Both the position numbers and the translations under genes were made by a program. This document shows, piece by piece, positions 1 to 8,466 of a stretch of DNA of 64,000 nucleotides. How positions within the stretch are numbered: position 1 is the stretch's first letter; every line of letters starts with the position of its first letter. Source of the DNA: JBMNCQ01 sp049366715. Lineage in GTDB: Bacteria > Bacillota > Peptococcia > Peptococcales > BICA1-8. Below the pieces are notes generated by a model. The model was not told the origin of the DNA. It ran no database searches and worked only from the letters and a program-made list of their open reading frames with translations. The stretch covers positions 1 to 64,000 of the forward strand of contig JBMNCQ010000004.1 of the NCBI GenBank assembly GCA_049366715.1, read 5' to 3'.

Positions 1-61
1 TTACCGAATAGTCTTCAAATTTGTCCAGGAAAGTAAAAAAGGAAGATTGTTTTTTTCCCAA
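1..61 (-). CDS. TRAP transporter small permease (DctQ-like), N-terminal fragment
   Basis: Only the first 20 codons lie in the window; the gene runs off the left edge. A TTG start at 61 follows a GGAGGAG ribosome site by about ten bases, and the frame stays open to position 1. The peptide begins with a short basic, phenylalanine-rich stretch (GKKQSSFFTFLDKFEDYS) typical of the segment before the first membrane helix of DctQ proteins. The preceding gene is a DctP solute-binding protein, after which DctQ is normally expected. The identification rests mainly on context. Confidence 0.5.
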   Translation of the reverse strand, partial: MGKKQSSFFTFLDKFEDYSV

Positions 62-110
62 AGTAATCTACTCCTCCAATAAAATAATCTGTGACCATAA
101 CTACGGTTCT

Positions 111-145
111 AATATTTGAGCAGGGAAACTCCCTGCTCAAATATT
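111..145 (-). promoter_or_regulatory. Intercistronic stem-loop between dctP and dctQ
   Basis: This is a perfect 16-bp inverted repeat (arms 111-126 and 130-145) with a 3-base loop. It lies between the solute-binding gene and the permease gene, with no T-run on the transcribed strand. It is more likely an mRNA 3'-end stabiliser or partial attenuator that keeps the binding protein in excess than a full terminator. Confidence 0.6.
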
Positions 146-165
146 AATTATAATTATCTTGAAAA

Positions 166-1206
166 TTACTTGCCGGCTGCTTGGACCTGTTCAATCAGGT
201 CTTTACCGATTTTATCCTGCCATTTTTCATAAACAGGAGCCATTGCTGCCTGCCATTCGGCTTTATCCGGCTCTGTTACCTCCATACCTGCTGCCTTCAA
301 TTCATCTAAAAGTTTATTATCCATATCTAAGATAATCTGCCGTTCAAAATCACGGGCGTCATTTGCAGTTTGTTGAAAGATATCTTTTTCGTCGTCACTT
401 AAATTATCCCATAAAGTCTGGCTGATGAGCAAAGGAGCCGGAGCATAAAAGTGGCCGGTCATAGCCAAATAATCCTGTACTTCAAAAAACTTAGAAGTAG
501 AAATAATGGGTAGCGGGTTTTCCTGACCGTCAACAGTCTTTTGCTGTAAGGCTGTAAATAACTCACCAAAAGCCATGGGAGTGGGATCAGCACCAATTTC
601 TCTAAAAGAATCCATATGGATTTGATTTTCCATTGTTCTGACTTTGATTCCTTTCATATCTTCCGGATGGACGATGGGCAGTTTAGAATTTGTAACATTT
701 CTAAAACCATTTTCCCAATATGACAAACCGACAAGACCGGTACCATCAAGCTTACTGAACATATCCTGACCAATTTCACCATCAAGAACCTCATAAGCGT
801 GTTCCCTGCTTGTAAAAATGAAAGGCAGGTCAGTAACCAGGAATGCATCGGAAAAACCTGCTAAAGGTGCCGTAGAGACAAGAGTTAAATCGATGGTCCC
901 CATTTGCACACCTTCGATTGCTTCTCTTTCAGAACCTAATTGAGCAGAAGGATATACTTCAACTGCATATTTGCCATTCGTTCTTTCTTTAAGAAGTCTG
1001 CCAAACTCAACTAAACCTAATTGATAAGGATGATCTGCTACTAAAGTATGCGCGATCTTTAAAACAGTAGTTTCCGTTGCACCTTCTTGAGTCTCGCCGC
1101 TTTGCGGTTCCTCATTTTTGGTTTCTCCACCGCCGCAGCCTGCCACTAAAGTCATTACAAATAATGCCACAATTAACAAACTAATAAACCTGGTACTTTT
1201 CTTCAT
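166..1206 (-). CDS. dctP: TRAP transporter solute-binding lipoprotein, DctP family
   Basis: 346-residue extracytoplasmic binding protein of a tripartite ATP-independent transporter, which captures an organic acid for the DctQ/DctM permease. The start at 1206 is chosen because GGAGGAAG lies just upstream; a longer frame to 1227 has no ribosome site. A lipoprotein signal ends in the lipobox LVAGC, followed by a Gly/Glu/Thr-rich linker and a full-length DctP domain. The family features are visible (HPYQLGL near the N terminus, the GTIDLT and ENGFRN segments, and the central GIKVRT strand). The substrate cannot be read from sequence. A sigma-54 promoter lies about 220 bp upstream, so expression is probably substrate-induced through an enhancer-binding protein that is not in the window. 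Confidence 0.93.
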   Translation of the reverse strand: MKKSTRFISLLIVALFVMTLVAGCGGGETKNEEPQSGETQEGATETTVLKIAHTLVADHPYQLGLVEFGRLLKERTNGKYAVEVYPSAQLGSEREAIEGVQMGTIDLTLVSTAPLAGFSDAFLVTDLPFIFTSREHAYEVLDGEIGQDMFSKLDGTGLVGLSYWENGFRNVTNSKLPIVHPEDMKGIKVRTMENQIHMDSFREIGADPTPMAFGELFTALQQKTVDGQENPLPIISTSKFFEVQDYLAMTGHFYAPAPLLISQTLWDNLSDDEKDIFQQTANDARDFERQIILDMDNKLLDELKAAGMEVTEPDKAEWQAAMAPVYEKWQDKIGKDLIEQVQAAGK

Positions 1207-1423
1207 AATCTTCCTCCTCAATTTCAATAATATTAATCAATCTTCTAAACTTTCTAAAAATTCTCACCTCCCGGAAATATTTGCAAAACTGTGAGTTTGT
1301 CCATCAATACCGTACTATGAACGACATTGACAGACTTTTTTAATATATTCAAAAAATTTCTTAGAATTCCTTTCAATATTGAATAAATTTTCGTTATCTT
1401 TTTAATTCCTTAATTCTTAATAT

Positions 1424-1437
1424 GCAATTTTCATGCC
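1424..1437 (-). promoter_or_regulatory. Sigma-54 promoter for dctP
   Basis: On the minus strand the sequence reads TGGCATGAAAATTGCAT. It has GG at -24 and GC at -12 separated by exactly ten bases, matching the RpoN consensus TGGCAC-N5-TTGCA. It lies about 220 bp upstream of the dctP start in a 480-bp gene-free stretch. Confidence 0.85.
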
Positions 1438-1502
1438 ATTATTATGACCCCCGCTATCTTACGAATATTAACGGCCTGCTTGTTCTTTAGCAAAGATAAA
1501 GT

Positions 1503-1535
1503 GTTAGAAATCGTTAGAAAATGTTAGAATTTCTA
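1503..1535 (-). promoter_or_regulatory. Putative enhancer (activator) site with three GTTAGAA repeats
   Basis: GTTAGAA occurs three times at exact 10-bp spacing (1503, 1513, 1523). The block is closed by ATTTCTA (1529-1535), which is the reverse complement of TAGAAAT at 1505-1511. The position, about 66 bp upstream of the -24 element, suits an upstream activating sequence for a sigma-54 activator. The motif differs from the TGTTTCA/TGAAACA sites of the 19-29 kb regulon, so a different activator is likely. Confidence 0.5.
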
Positions 1536-1605
1536 TCACAGACGTTATTTCCAGGCCGGGATCTCGGTAGCTTATTAACCGGATGAATTTTTCCTTCTCA
1601 TTTAA

Positions 1606-1641
1606 AAGGAACTGCTGTATAGACTAAGACAGCAGTTCCTT
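1606..1641 (-). terminator. Intrinsic terminator after the nucleoside-gate gene
   Basis: Perfect 13-bp inverted repeat (1606-1618 / 1629-1641) followed on the minus strand by TTTTAAAT. It lies 68 bp beyond the stop of the gene at 1709-2803. Confidence 0.8.
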
Positions 1642-1708
1642 GCATGTATTTTTATATAATTTGGGATATCACTCCTCAATGAAGAGTCCTGAGATAGGAA
1701 AAAATAGT

Positions 1709-2803
1709 CTAACTTACCAGGGGAGTTAAAAAGTACGCCGCCATAGTTGCCGTTATTAACCTTATTATTACGCCGATCACCGCAGCCTGCATGGCTTCTT
1801 TTTCATTAAGATCGGTAACATTGGCCCAAACCGCCGGAATTTGACCAAAGGGAACCTGCAGCGGAAATCCTGAATTCGCTAATACAAATGATCCCAGAAC
1901 TAAGGCAGGGGCTATTGCGGTTTCCTTTAAATCAGCCACAAGGGTACCCATGGCCAGCGTATTGGAAACCAGGATCGTTAAGGCACCGGTTTTGGGCTCA
2001 ATTCTTAAGGCTCCCATTACACCATTCAGAAAGCCGTCGGCATACTGCCAGATTCCAATGTATTCCAGCGCGCCGATAATAGCAAATATAACAACTGCTG
2101 CCGGAACGATTAACAGGAAAAGCAGTTCCGCTCCTTCCCTGGCCGCATTAAAAATTGTCGGTAAAGCAGGGGTATCGGGCGTGAATCTGGGCAAATTGTC
2201 CAAAGGCACAGCTTTGGTATCCCGCCAGACAAATTTTAATATTAAGGGAACTAAAATCAAAGGAATAAACAGTGTAATAATGACAACGGGAAATACACTG
2301 ATTCCTGCCATGCTTAAAGCCAGCATCCCCAGCATAAAGATAGAGAATGAAGCCGGAGCCTGGACCATTGTGGCAATAGCTATTTTTTGCTCGTCTTTCG
2401 TTGCCCCGGCTTTGATGAGAACCGGTCCTGCAATACGGCCTGCTGCATTTACGTCTCCTAATATGTTGTAAACACCGGGTACTACAACGGCAGAATTAAC
2501 ACCGATATACCTTAAAATGGGAACAAAAATCCTCATCAAGGCATCGGTAAAACCTAACCTCTCCAGGATTCTGCCGGTCATCACGCTTACAATAATAGCT
2601 GCCCCGATGTTTTTACCGAAAATAAACACGTCAAAGATTCCAAAAGCTTTATTAACCATTGCGTCAAACATTCCTGCGATATGATTGGAACCTAAAAACA
2701 ACCCCAGTAATGCCAGGATCACCAGGCCTAAACCCACATATTCAATCGTTGCCATAGTTTTGCGGCTATTCGTTACCTCTGCTTCCATCTTCGCCATTTT
2801 CAT
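1709..2803 (-). CDS. Nucleoside-recognition (Gate) domain membrane protein
   Basis: 364-residue polytopic membrane protein with about nine hydrophobic segments. Its two related halves each carry a Gate-like segment, as in SpmA/SpmB and YjiH-type proteins. The first half contains GKNIGAAIIVSVMTGRILER and GVYNILGDVNAAGRIAGPVL. The second half contains GALTILVSNTLAMGTLVADL. The family is thought to move nucleosides or other small solutes, but the substrate is unproven. It lies 78 bp downstream of the NIF3-like gene on the same strand, probably in one transcript that ends at the hairpin at 1606-1641. Confidence 0.7.
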   Translation of the reverse strand: MKMAKMEAEVTNSRKTMATIEYVGLGLVILALLGLFLGSNHIAGMFDAMVNKAFGIFDVFIFGKNIGAAIIVSVMTGRILERLGFTDALMRIFVPILRYIGVNSAVVVPGVYNILGDVNAAGRIAGPVLIKAGATKDEQKIAIATMVQAPASFSIFMLGMLALSMAGISVFPVVIITLFIPLILVPLILKFVWRDTKAVPLDNLPRFTPDTPALPTIFNAAREGAELLFLLIVPAAVVIFAIIGALEYIGIWQYADGFLNGVMGALRIEPKTGALTILVSNTLAMGTLVADLKETAIAPALVLGSFVLANSGFPLQVPFGQIPAVWANVTDLNEKEAMQAAVIGVIIRLITATMAAYFLTPLVS

Positions 2804-2881
2804 TCCTCCTTAAAATTATTGTACATGTGTCGAATTAGCTTGTTTTAAACAAAAGTCAGTCTTTTAATATTTACCTCCTTC

Positions 2882-3898
2882 CTATTTCTGTTTTTTAAGC
2901 AAATATTTATCTGTGATCATTTCTGCATAGTTTTGAATGCTGGAGCTTCCAAATTTATCAACGGGTACCGAACACATCCTTTCTCTGAATACCACTACTT
3001 CAACTGACGGCAAAAGCTTTTTAATTGCTTTGGCCAGTGGAAGACCATTCTCAAATATTTCTAACGAATGAGGGTTGCCGATAATAAAATTCAGACCTAA
3101 TTCTTTTGCTTTGTTGATAAGAGGGTTATCGGCTTTAACCCGGCTGATTGACGCCAGCACGGTATCAATCTCCGGATTTTCCCTCAGCACATTTTCCAGA
3201 TGCTCAGGGGTGAATGCAGTATGGGGGAAGATATGCAGGATATTTTCTACTTTGCTCTCCCTGGTCCCCACAAGAATCTGCCCTTGCGCAGCAACACTTG
3301 TTTCAAGAATTTCCTTACAAGATCTGATTTCTTTTTCTGACTCTAAAAACTTATCCTCCGCATCAATGTCCATGAAATCTTTAATGCGGTCCAGGATATC
3401 CCCCAGGGTTTTAACTTCATCCAGCGTCTTTCCGACATAAAGTATATTGCCGGGAACTCCTCCATAGCCAATTTCAACCCGGTAAGCAGCATGTCCGTGA
3501 ATATAAGATATACCGGGATGCAAACCATGAAATGCTTCATGCAGCTCCAGCGCCGCCATTTTATAAAGCCCCAGATATGTTCTGATTAACACTCCCCCAG
3601 AATTCGCCGCATCGGCTATCGGGTGATGAGCAACTAAGGCATCAACATCTGTTGACCCGGCTAATTCAATGGCCGATTCTGTCATGGTCATTAGAACTGC
3701 AATCTTCTTAATTTCCATTTGCGGATCACCAAATACTAACCCCGGGGTTTCCGTTACGGCCTTCCCAGGCAGATTAGATGATTTAACTACTACAAAAGGA
3801 TTCTGAGAATTATACATCTCCCCAATGCTTTTGGGAATCCTTCCTCCTGTAATCGTATCAAGGGCTTGCACTAGGTCTGAAACTTTGGTCTTCTTCAT
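2882..3898 (-). CDS. NIF3-like dinuclear metal-centre protein
   Basis: 338-residue protein with the NIF3/DUF34 hallmark: a hydrophobic strand leading to VDALVAHHPI (about residues 84-93), whose adjacent histidines bind the metal pair. A second metal-type segment (IGNPHSLE) lies near residue 275. The middle third resembles the insertion found in longer NIF3 proteins. The family is metal-binding and hydrolase-like, and its physiological reaction is unsettled. The start has an AAGGAGG site. A large terminator-type hairpin sits directly in front of the gene, so the gene may be read from a promoter inside the short leader or by readthrough. It is probably co-transcribed with the membrane protein at 1709-2803. 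Confidence 0.65.
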   Translation of the reverse strand: MKKTKVSDLVQALDTITGGRIPKSIGEMYNSQNPFVVVKSSNLPGKAVTETPGLVFGDPQMEIKKIAVLMTMTESAIELAGSTDVDALVAHHPIADAANSGGVLIRTYLGLYKMAALELHEAFHGLHPGISYIHGHAAYRVEIGYGGVPGNILYVGKTLDEVKTLGDILDRIKDFMDIDAEDKFLESEKEIRSCKEILETSVAAQGQILVGTRESKVENILHIFPHTAFTPEHLENVLRENPEIDTVLASISRVKADNPLINKAKELGLNFIIGNPHSLEIFENGLPLAKAIKKLLPSVEVVVFRERMCSVPVDKFGSSSIQNYAEMITDKYLLKKQK

Positions 3899-3922
3899 AA
3901 AAATCCTCCTTATTTTGTTCTA

Positions 3923-4000
3923 TAAAAAAAACCGCCCAAAAAGTCAACTAAGTATTTAACCTTTTCAGGTTAAAACTTAATTTGTTCTTTAATGGACGGT
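3923..4000 (-). terminator. Long intrinsic terminator or attenuator in front of the NIF3-like gene
   Basis: On the minus strand an extended imperfect hairpin forms: outer arms 3931-3938 / 3993-4000 (one G-U pair), TAAGT/ACTTA in the middle, and TTAACCT/AGGTTAA around the loop. It is followed by eight T residues. It terminates the DUF2294 transcript and ends only about 25 bp before the NIF3 start codon, so attenuation of that gene is possible. Confidence 0.7.
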
Positions 4001-4106
4001 CTTATCAGGCTCTTAATTTACAAGCTCCCTCAGCCAGTCGTATTAAATAAGCTGGTGTTCGGGCGCTTATCAAGTTTAAGTTCCCTTAACCAGTTAATTT
4101 TCATGA

Positions 4107-4454
4107 TTAAATTGTTTTTAGAGATTTTTCTAAGACAATTATTGTCCCTGCACATTCTGTAGCAATATCATAATCTTTTAAAATTGTAACGATTTTAAAA
4201 CCAAACTGTTTTTCTAACAATTCTTTTAATCTTTCTTTAAAGGCAGTTAAAAGAATATAATTTATTTCCAAAGTGGAGACACCCTGATTGTCCAAATTGG
4301 CTAGGGCCGGAACCCTTTTATTCTTGGCAATGATCACGATGAGATTATCAAGGATATATACCTTCTGCCGTTCCAACCCATAACCGATCACTTCTTGATT
4401 AACCTGATTGTTAATCTTCATGATTTCTTGATTTAAGTTGGCAGAAAAATACAT
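4107..4454 (-). CDS. DUF2294 (YbcI-like) domain protein
   Basis: 115-residue soluble protein recognisable as DUF2294. It has an N-terminal helix starting with QEIMKINNQVNQEVIGYG, a strand pair (KVYILDNLIVIIAK), a central helix (ILLTAFKERLKELLEKQFGF) and a final strand pair ending GTIIVLEKS. This layout matches the short YbcI-type proteins, whose role is unknown. The gene stands alone: the next gene on the strand is 200 bp upstream, and a strong hairpin follows about 100 bp after its stop. Confidence 0.6.
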   Translation of the reverse strand: MYFSANLNQEIMKINNQVNQEVIGYGLERQKVYILDNLIVIIAKNKRVPALANLDNQGVSTLEINYILLTAFKERLKELLEKQFGFKIVTILKDYDIATECAGTIIVLEKSLKTI

Positions 4455-4605
4455 AAAAAATCCTCACTCCTATTGGTATTAAACTTGTATTTTCTACATA
4501 AAAATACATACTCCTGCTATTTTTTAAAAAATATACAGTATTTTTAAACTTTTTTGATAGTTTTCCGTTGGCGCTTTATATTTTTCCAGTTAGCATGCAC
4601 ACTTA

Positions 4606-4634
4606 AATAAAAAAGTGCGGGAAATTCCCACACT
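4606..4634 (-). terminator. Intrinsic terminator after the hypothetical gene 4655-5161
   Basis: Minus-strand stem of ten pairs with one G-U (arms 4614-4623 / 4625-4634), followed by TTTTTTATTT. It lies 21 bp past the stop of the gene at 4655. Confidence 0.8.
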
Positions 4635-4654
4635 GAATATCATGATCCCGGAAG

Positions 4655-5161
4655 CTATTTATTTACGCTTAATTTATCCTCCACCAAAATTTTACTATTA
4701 ATAAATTCCGTAATGGGTATTACGAATCTGCCCCTCTCATTCCAATACATTTCTATATCAGGCCGGGCCAGAGGAATATCAAAGGATTTACCCCGGGCAT
4801 TTACAATTCTTATCCCTAAGCAATCTCTAATCGTACCCGGGTCCAAAAGAATATTAGTCTCAAAAACCACATGGACATCATCTGTCTGCCCGTCTTCCAA
4901 TTCTATATACTTTCCGGGCTTTGCTTCTAAGGCCCCTAATCCCAGCGGCCTGTCTGTAATTGAATAGGAGTTGTTCCGGCCGATCCCGGCGATTCTAGAT
5001 CCTGATAAAGCCGTAAATCCGTTACTATTGGTGTATGAATCATTTCCTTTTGATTCAGAAATCATAAAGCCGTGGGACCTTAAACCAATCTCTATATAAG
5101 AGTATTCCTTAATAAATATTGGCTTCTCCACATAAAGTTCAACCGATAGTTTCATATTCAT
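4655..5161 (-). CDS. Hypothetical protein, beta-rich, unknown function
   Basis: 168-residue soluble protein that I do not recognise. An AGGAGGGG ribosome site precedes the start. The sequence has alternating short hydrophobic strands and many Gly/Asn/Ser turns, with no signal peptide, membrane segment or cysteine cluster. The end (RPDIEMYWNERGRFVIPITEF) reads like a beta-sandwich edge. A single-gene transcript is likely, since its own terminator follows and the TtcA-like gene upstream is 184 bp away. Confidence 0.6.
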   Translation of the reverse strand: MNMKLSVELYVEKPIFIKEYSYIEIGLRSHGFMISESKGNDSYTNSNGFTALSGSRIAGIGRNNSYSITDRPLGLGALEAKPGKYIELEDGQTDDVHVVFETNILLDPGTIRDCLGIRIVNARGKSFDIPLARPDIEMYWNERGRFVIPITEFINSKILVEDKLSVNK

Positions 5162-5344
5162 TCCCCTCCTTTACCTTTGAGATGCTTCATACTATGCCGA
5201 AGGAGGAAAATGGGTTACAAAGAATTTTTTAAAAAAACTTCTAAAACATTTCTAAACGAATGACGCCGGGGCCCCTCTTGGGTTTAAATAAAAAATCTCC
5301 TTCCGGGAATTTGCTAAACCGTCCCGGACATACACACCCAACTG

Positions 5345-6208
5345 TTAATTATCATATTCATCTAAAAAGGAATGCGTTTCTCCTTCTGTTTTCCAACCCA
5401 ATACACAATCTAAGTACACATTTTGGGCAGCCCGGAAAATCGACTTTTCCACTTGTTCAAAGTTAATTTTTAAGTCCTTGATTAAGCTTTTTATCTCATA
5501 GCGTTTATTACCTGTTTTTTCAGCAGCAACCATACAGGCACAGTTCATAGGGCTGATCCCATTCTCCCGGATAAACTTTGCAATGCTGTCTTCATGAATA
5601 TAATACATAGGTCTGATGAGTTCCAGACCTGTAAAATTCTGTGACTTCAGTTTAGGCATCATCGTTTTAAAACTTCCTGCATATAGTAAATTTAATAATG
5701 TTGTTTCAATGACATCATTAAAATGATGGCCTAGAGCAAGCTTATTGCAACCTAGTTCACGAGCTTTAGCATATAAGGCGCCCCTGCGCATTTTCGCACA
5801 CATATAGCAAGGATAATCACTGGCAATATCATCTACAATATTGAAGATATGGGATTCAAAAATTGTTATGGGAATATTTAAATGGGTGCAGTTATCCAGT
5901 AACCAGTCTTTGACTTGCTCATGATAACCGGGATCCATAGCAATAAATTCCACATCAAACTTCACCGGGCTATGACGATACAACTCCTGAAAAAGTTTGG
6001 CCATTAAGAGACTATCTTTACCTCCTGAGACAGCTACGGCAACTTTATCCCCTTGATTGACCAGTTTATAGTCCTTAATTGCTTTGACAAATTTAGACCA
6101 AAGAGGATTGCGGAATTTTTTAATAATACTGCGCTCGATCTCTTTCAACGGCTGTCTGGCAACAGACGGAACGATTATTTCACATCCATTGCCGGCTAAT
6201 TTACTCAT
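5345..6208 (-). CDS. TtcA-like PP-loop ATPase (tRNA 2-thiocytidine biosynthesis family)
   Basis: 287-residue member of the TtcA/TilS-type adenylating family. The PP-loop SGGKDS lies at about residues 61-66. CYMC (about 134-137), followed by a later Cys pair (NCAC, about 223-226), fits the three-cysteine Fe-S site of TtcA enzymes. GHHFNDVIET is the usual nucleotide-site helix. These proteins activate a tRNA base with ATP for sulfur insertion, but close relatives serve other thiolations, so the tRNA position is inferred. The rhodanese gene diverges from it across 213 bp, a plausible sulfur-carrier neighbour. Confidence 0.8.
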   Translation of the reverse strand: MSKLAGNGCEIIVPSVARQPLKEIERSIIKKFRNPLWSKFVKAIKDYKLVNQGDKVAVAVSGGKDSLLMAKLFQELYRHSPVKFDVEFIAMDPGYHEQVKDWLLDNCTHLNIPITIFESHIFNIVDDIASDYPCYMCAKMRRGALYAKARELGCNKLALGHHFNDVIETTLLNLLYAGSFKTMMPKLKSQNFTGLELIRPMYYIHEDSIAKFIRENGISPMNCACMVAAEKTGNKRYEIKSLIKDLKINFEQVEKSIFRAAQNVYLDCVLGWKTEGETHSFLDEYDN

Positions 6209-6421
6209 TAATTGTACCTCCCCTGCTGAAATTACTCCTTTTAATTATTCTTGTTCAAGTTTATACTTTGCAAAAAGCTCTGGCAATATATTTTTCCGGG
6301 AAATCAGACTCTTTATCCGGAAAACATATTTGCCGTCTTGACCAAGATAACCATAGATTTCATAGAAAAACTTTACTAAAATCATATCATAGTGAGATTA
6401 TTTATAAAGGAGGGGGCAAAT

Positions 6422-6925
6422 TTGCAAAGAATATTTCTAATGGTTATTCTGCTTGGTGCTTTGATTCTTAATATCGGCTGTCAAAGTAAAGAGCAGTCTC
6501 CCGGTTATCAAAATATTGAGCCTAAAATTGCCTATGAAAAGCTCCAAAAAGAAAAAGACATTGTTCTATTGGATGTCAGGACTCCTGAAGAATATCACGA
6601 GAAACATATCCCGGGCAGTATCTTAATTCCCCTGGATCTGTTAAAAGAGCAGGCCGAACAACAAATCAAAGACAAAGATGGGGTAATTTTTGTTTACTGC
6701 CGCAGCGGCAACAGAAGCGCAAAGGCTGCCGAGCTTCTCGCAAACCTTGGCTATACCAAAGTCTATAATCTGGGAGGTATAAATAACTGGCCTTATGAAA
6801 CAGAATCCGGTCCCGAAACCGGACAAACCGCTTTCAGGGTTAAGCTTAAGACGCAGCTGCTTGCTACTTACCGGCCGCCCCTCTCTGCAAAGCCACAATC
6901 AGCTTTACTTATGAATTTTTTGTAA
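6422..6925 (+). CDS. Rhodanese-domain lipoprotein
   Basis: 167-residue exported protein. A TTG start at 6422 is chosen because AAGGAGGG precedes it; the longer ATG at 6392 overlaps that site. A lipoprotein signal ends with LNIGC. The single rhodanese domain carries LLDVRTPEEYHEKHIPGS and the active-site loop YCRSGNRS, with Cys at the catalytic position. The domain should end near GGINNWPYE, yet the frame continues for about 40 residues of low-complexity, basic/proline sequence unlike the family. This may be a tail gained by a frameshift or read-through. Likely sulfur transfer or sulfide handling outside the membrane. Confidence 0.8.
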   Translation: MQRIFLMVILLGALILNIGCQSKEQSPGYQNIEPKIAYEKLQKEKDIVLLDVRTPEEYHEKHIPGSILIPLDLLKEQAEQQIKDKDGVIFVYCRSGNRSAKAAELLANLGYTKVYNLGGINNWPYETESGPETGQTAFRVKLKTQLLATYRPPLSAKPQSALLMNFL

Positions 6926-7022
6926 TTAATAATATTTATGCAATAAACAGCGGAGAGGGCAGGAAAAACCTGCAATTTTCAGAAACAATATATATAAACA
7001 TCTTGACGGGAGGAGAAACAGC

Positions 7023-8036
7023 ATGCAACATCGTTTACTTGGCAAAACCGGATTAAACGTCTCGGTAATAGGTTTTGGTGCTTTACCAATTCAACGGGTA
7101 GATGAAAAAACTGCAGTTGAAGTAATGCATAAGGCCTTTGATTTGGGCATGAACTTCCTTGACACCGGGCACAGATACACCGATAGTGAATCCAAGGTAG
7201 GAGCAGCCCTTAAAGGACGCCGGAACGGCATAATCGTTGCATCTAAATCACCGGCTCGGGATAAAAAAGGAATGCTGGAGCATATTCAGCTCAGTCTTAA
7301 ACAAATGGGATTAGATTATATTGACTTATATCAATTGCATAATGTGAAAAGCATGACCGATATGGATAAGGTCTTAGCCCCCGGAGGAGCTCTGGAGGCT
7401 TTGCAGGATGCCAAACAAGAAGGCTTAATCAGGCACATCGGCATCTCCAGCCATCGCAAAGAAACCCTCTTTTTTGCTCTGCGGGAGGGATTTACCGAAA
7501 CCATTCAAGTCCCCTTCAATGCTGTTGAAACCGATGAAATAGAACAACTCCTGGACTTAGCCGAACAAACCGACACAGGTGTAATTGTAATGAAACCGTT
7601 AGCAGGAGGTGCTTTTGGTAACGCCCCTGCTGCTCTTAAGTATCTGCTGACTCACCGGGTCAGCACCGTTATTCCCGGTATGGACTCTGTCGAACAGGTC
7701 GTAGAAAATGCCCGGGTGGGCACAGAAAAACCTCTCCTAACGGAGGAGGAACAAAAAAGTCTTACCGCAGATATTAAAAGATTGGGGAAAGAATTTTGCA
7801 GGCGCTGCGAATACTGTTTGCCCTGTCCCCTAGGTATTAATATTCCGCAGATTTTTATTTGGGAAGCTTATTTCGATCGTTATAACTTAATTGATTTTGC
7901 CCAATCACGTTATCAAAATTTAAAAATTAAAGCAGATAACTGCATCAAATGTGGTAAATGTGAAAATAAATGTCCCTATGACCTGCCCATTAGAAATATG
8001 CTGGCCCGGGCAGATCAAAAGCTTTCTCTAAAATAA
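7023..8036 (+). CDS. Aldo/keto reductase with C-terminal 4Fe-4S domain
   Basis: 337-residue protein. Residues 1-250 form the aldo/keto reductase barrel with the catalytic set visible: the Asp and Tyr in DTGHRYTDSE, the Lys in ASKSP and the His in YQLHN. The C terminus adds two cysteine groups, CRRCEYCLPCP and CIKCGKCENKCP, the latter a ferredoxin-type 4Fe-4S motif. This subfamily is common in strict anaerobes, and its substrates are largely unknown. GGAGGAG precedes the ATG. A 97-bp gap separates it from the rhodanese gene, so the two may be co-transcribed. Confidence 0.88.
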   Translation: MQHRLLGKTGLNVSVIGFGALPIQRVDEKTAVEVMHKAFDLGMNFLDTGHRYTDSESKVGAALKGRRNGIIVASKSPARDKKGMLEHIQLSLKQMGLDYIDLYQLHNVKSMTDMDKVLAPGGALEALQDAKQEGLIRHIGISSHRKETLFFALREGFTETIQVPFNAVETDEIEQLLDLAEQTDTGVIVMKPLAGGAFGNAPAALKYLLTHRVSTVIPGMDSVEQVVENARVGTEKPLLTEEEQKSLTADIKRLGKEFCRRCEYCLPCPLGINIPQIFIWEAYFDRYNLIDFAQSRYQNLKIKADNCIKCGKCENKCPYDLPIRNMLARADQKLSLK

Positions 8037-8131
8037 AAAGGGAACCTTCCGCCTGATGGTTAATTTTGCCGGAGGAATGTCCCTGTTATTATGTAAATTA
8101 TTGTTTATAAAACTCTGCTTGCAAATTGCTT

Positions 8132-8168
8132 ATTAAAGAGCGGGCACTCTGTATGCCCGCTCTTTAAT
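8132..8168. terminator. Bidirectional intrinsic terminator
   Basis: Perfect 15-bp inverted repeat (8132-8146 / 8154-8168) with a GC-rich core and A/T flanks on both sides. It ends transcription from the aldo/keto reductase gene. The following 8169-8466 stretch holds no gene or recognisable site. Confidence 0.8.
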
Positions 8169-8466
8169 AATTCTATCGCTTCTTAATTTTTATCCGATCC
8201 GATTAATGAAAAAATGCTACTCCTAATTATGCACCGTTTCTCAGGCGATTTTCCTTAGCATCCCGGTATATATTGCTGGTAGATTATAATTCCGGCTGAC
8301 AACTTTTTATATTCTAAAGAAAGATTCTTTAAAAAGATATTTTCTTCGTTTTAAAGGACCCCTGCGTCCACTACTCTTTTATGTAAATATATTGAAATTA
8401 TCATAAAAATTATCTGTCAATAATTAACTGGGAAACATGGAAAATATTTAACAAACCTTCCCAAAA

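Noticed and set aside
1888..2471. Rightward frames of up to 173 residues
   Set aside because: They are antisense to the well-supported nucleoside-gate gene and show no protein features of their own.
5298..5327. TCCGGGA inverted repeat after the TtcA-like gene as terminator
   Set aside because: The T-run begins only after a seven-base gap and the loop is long; too weak to list as a feature.
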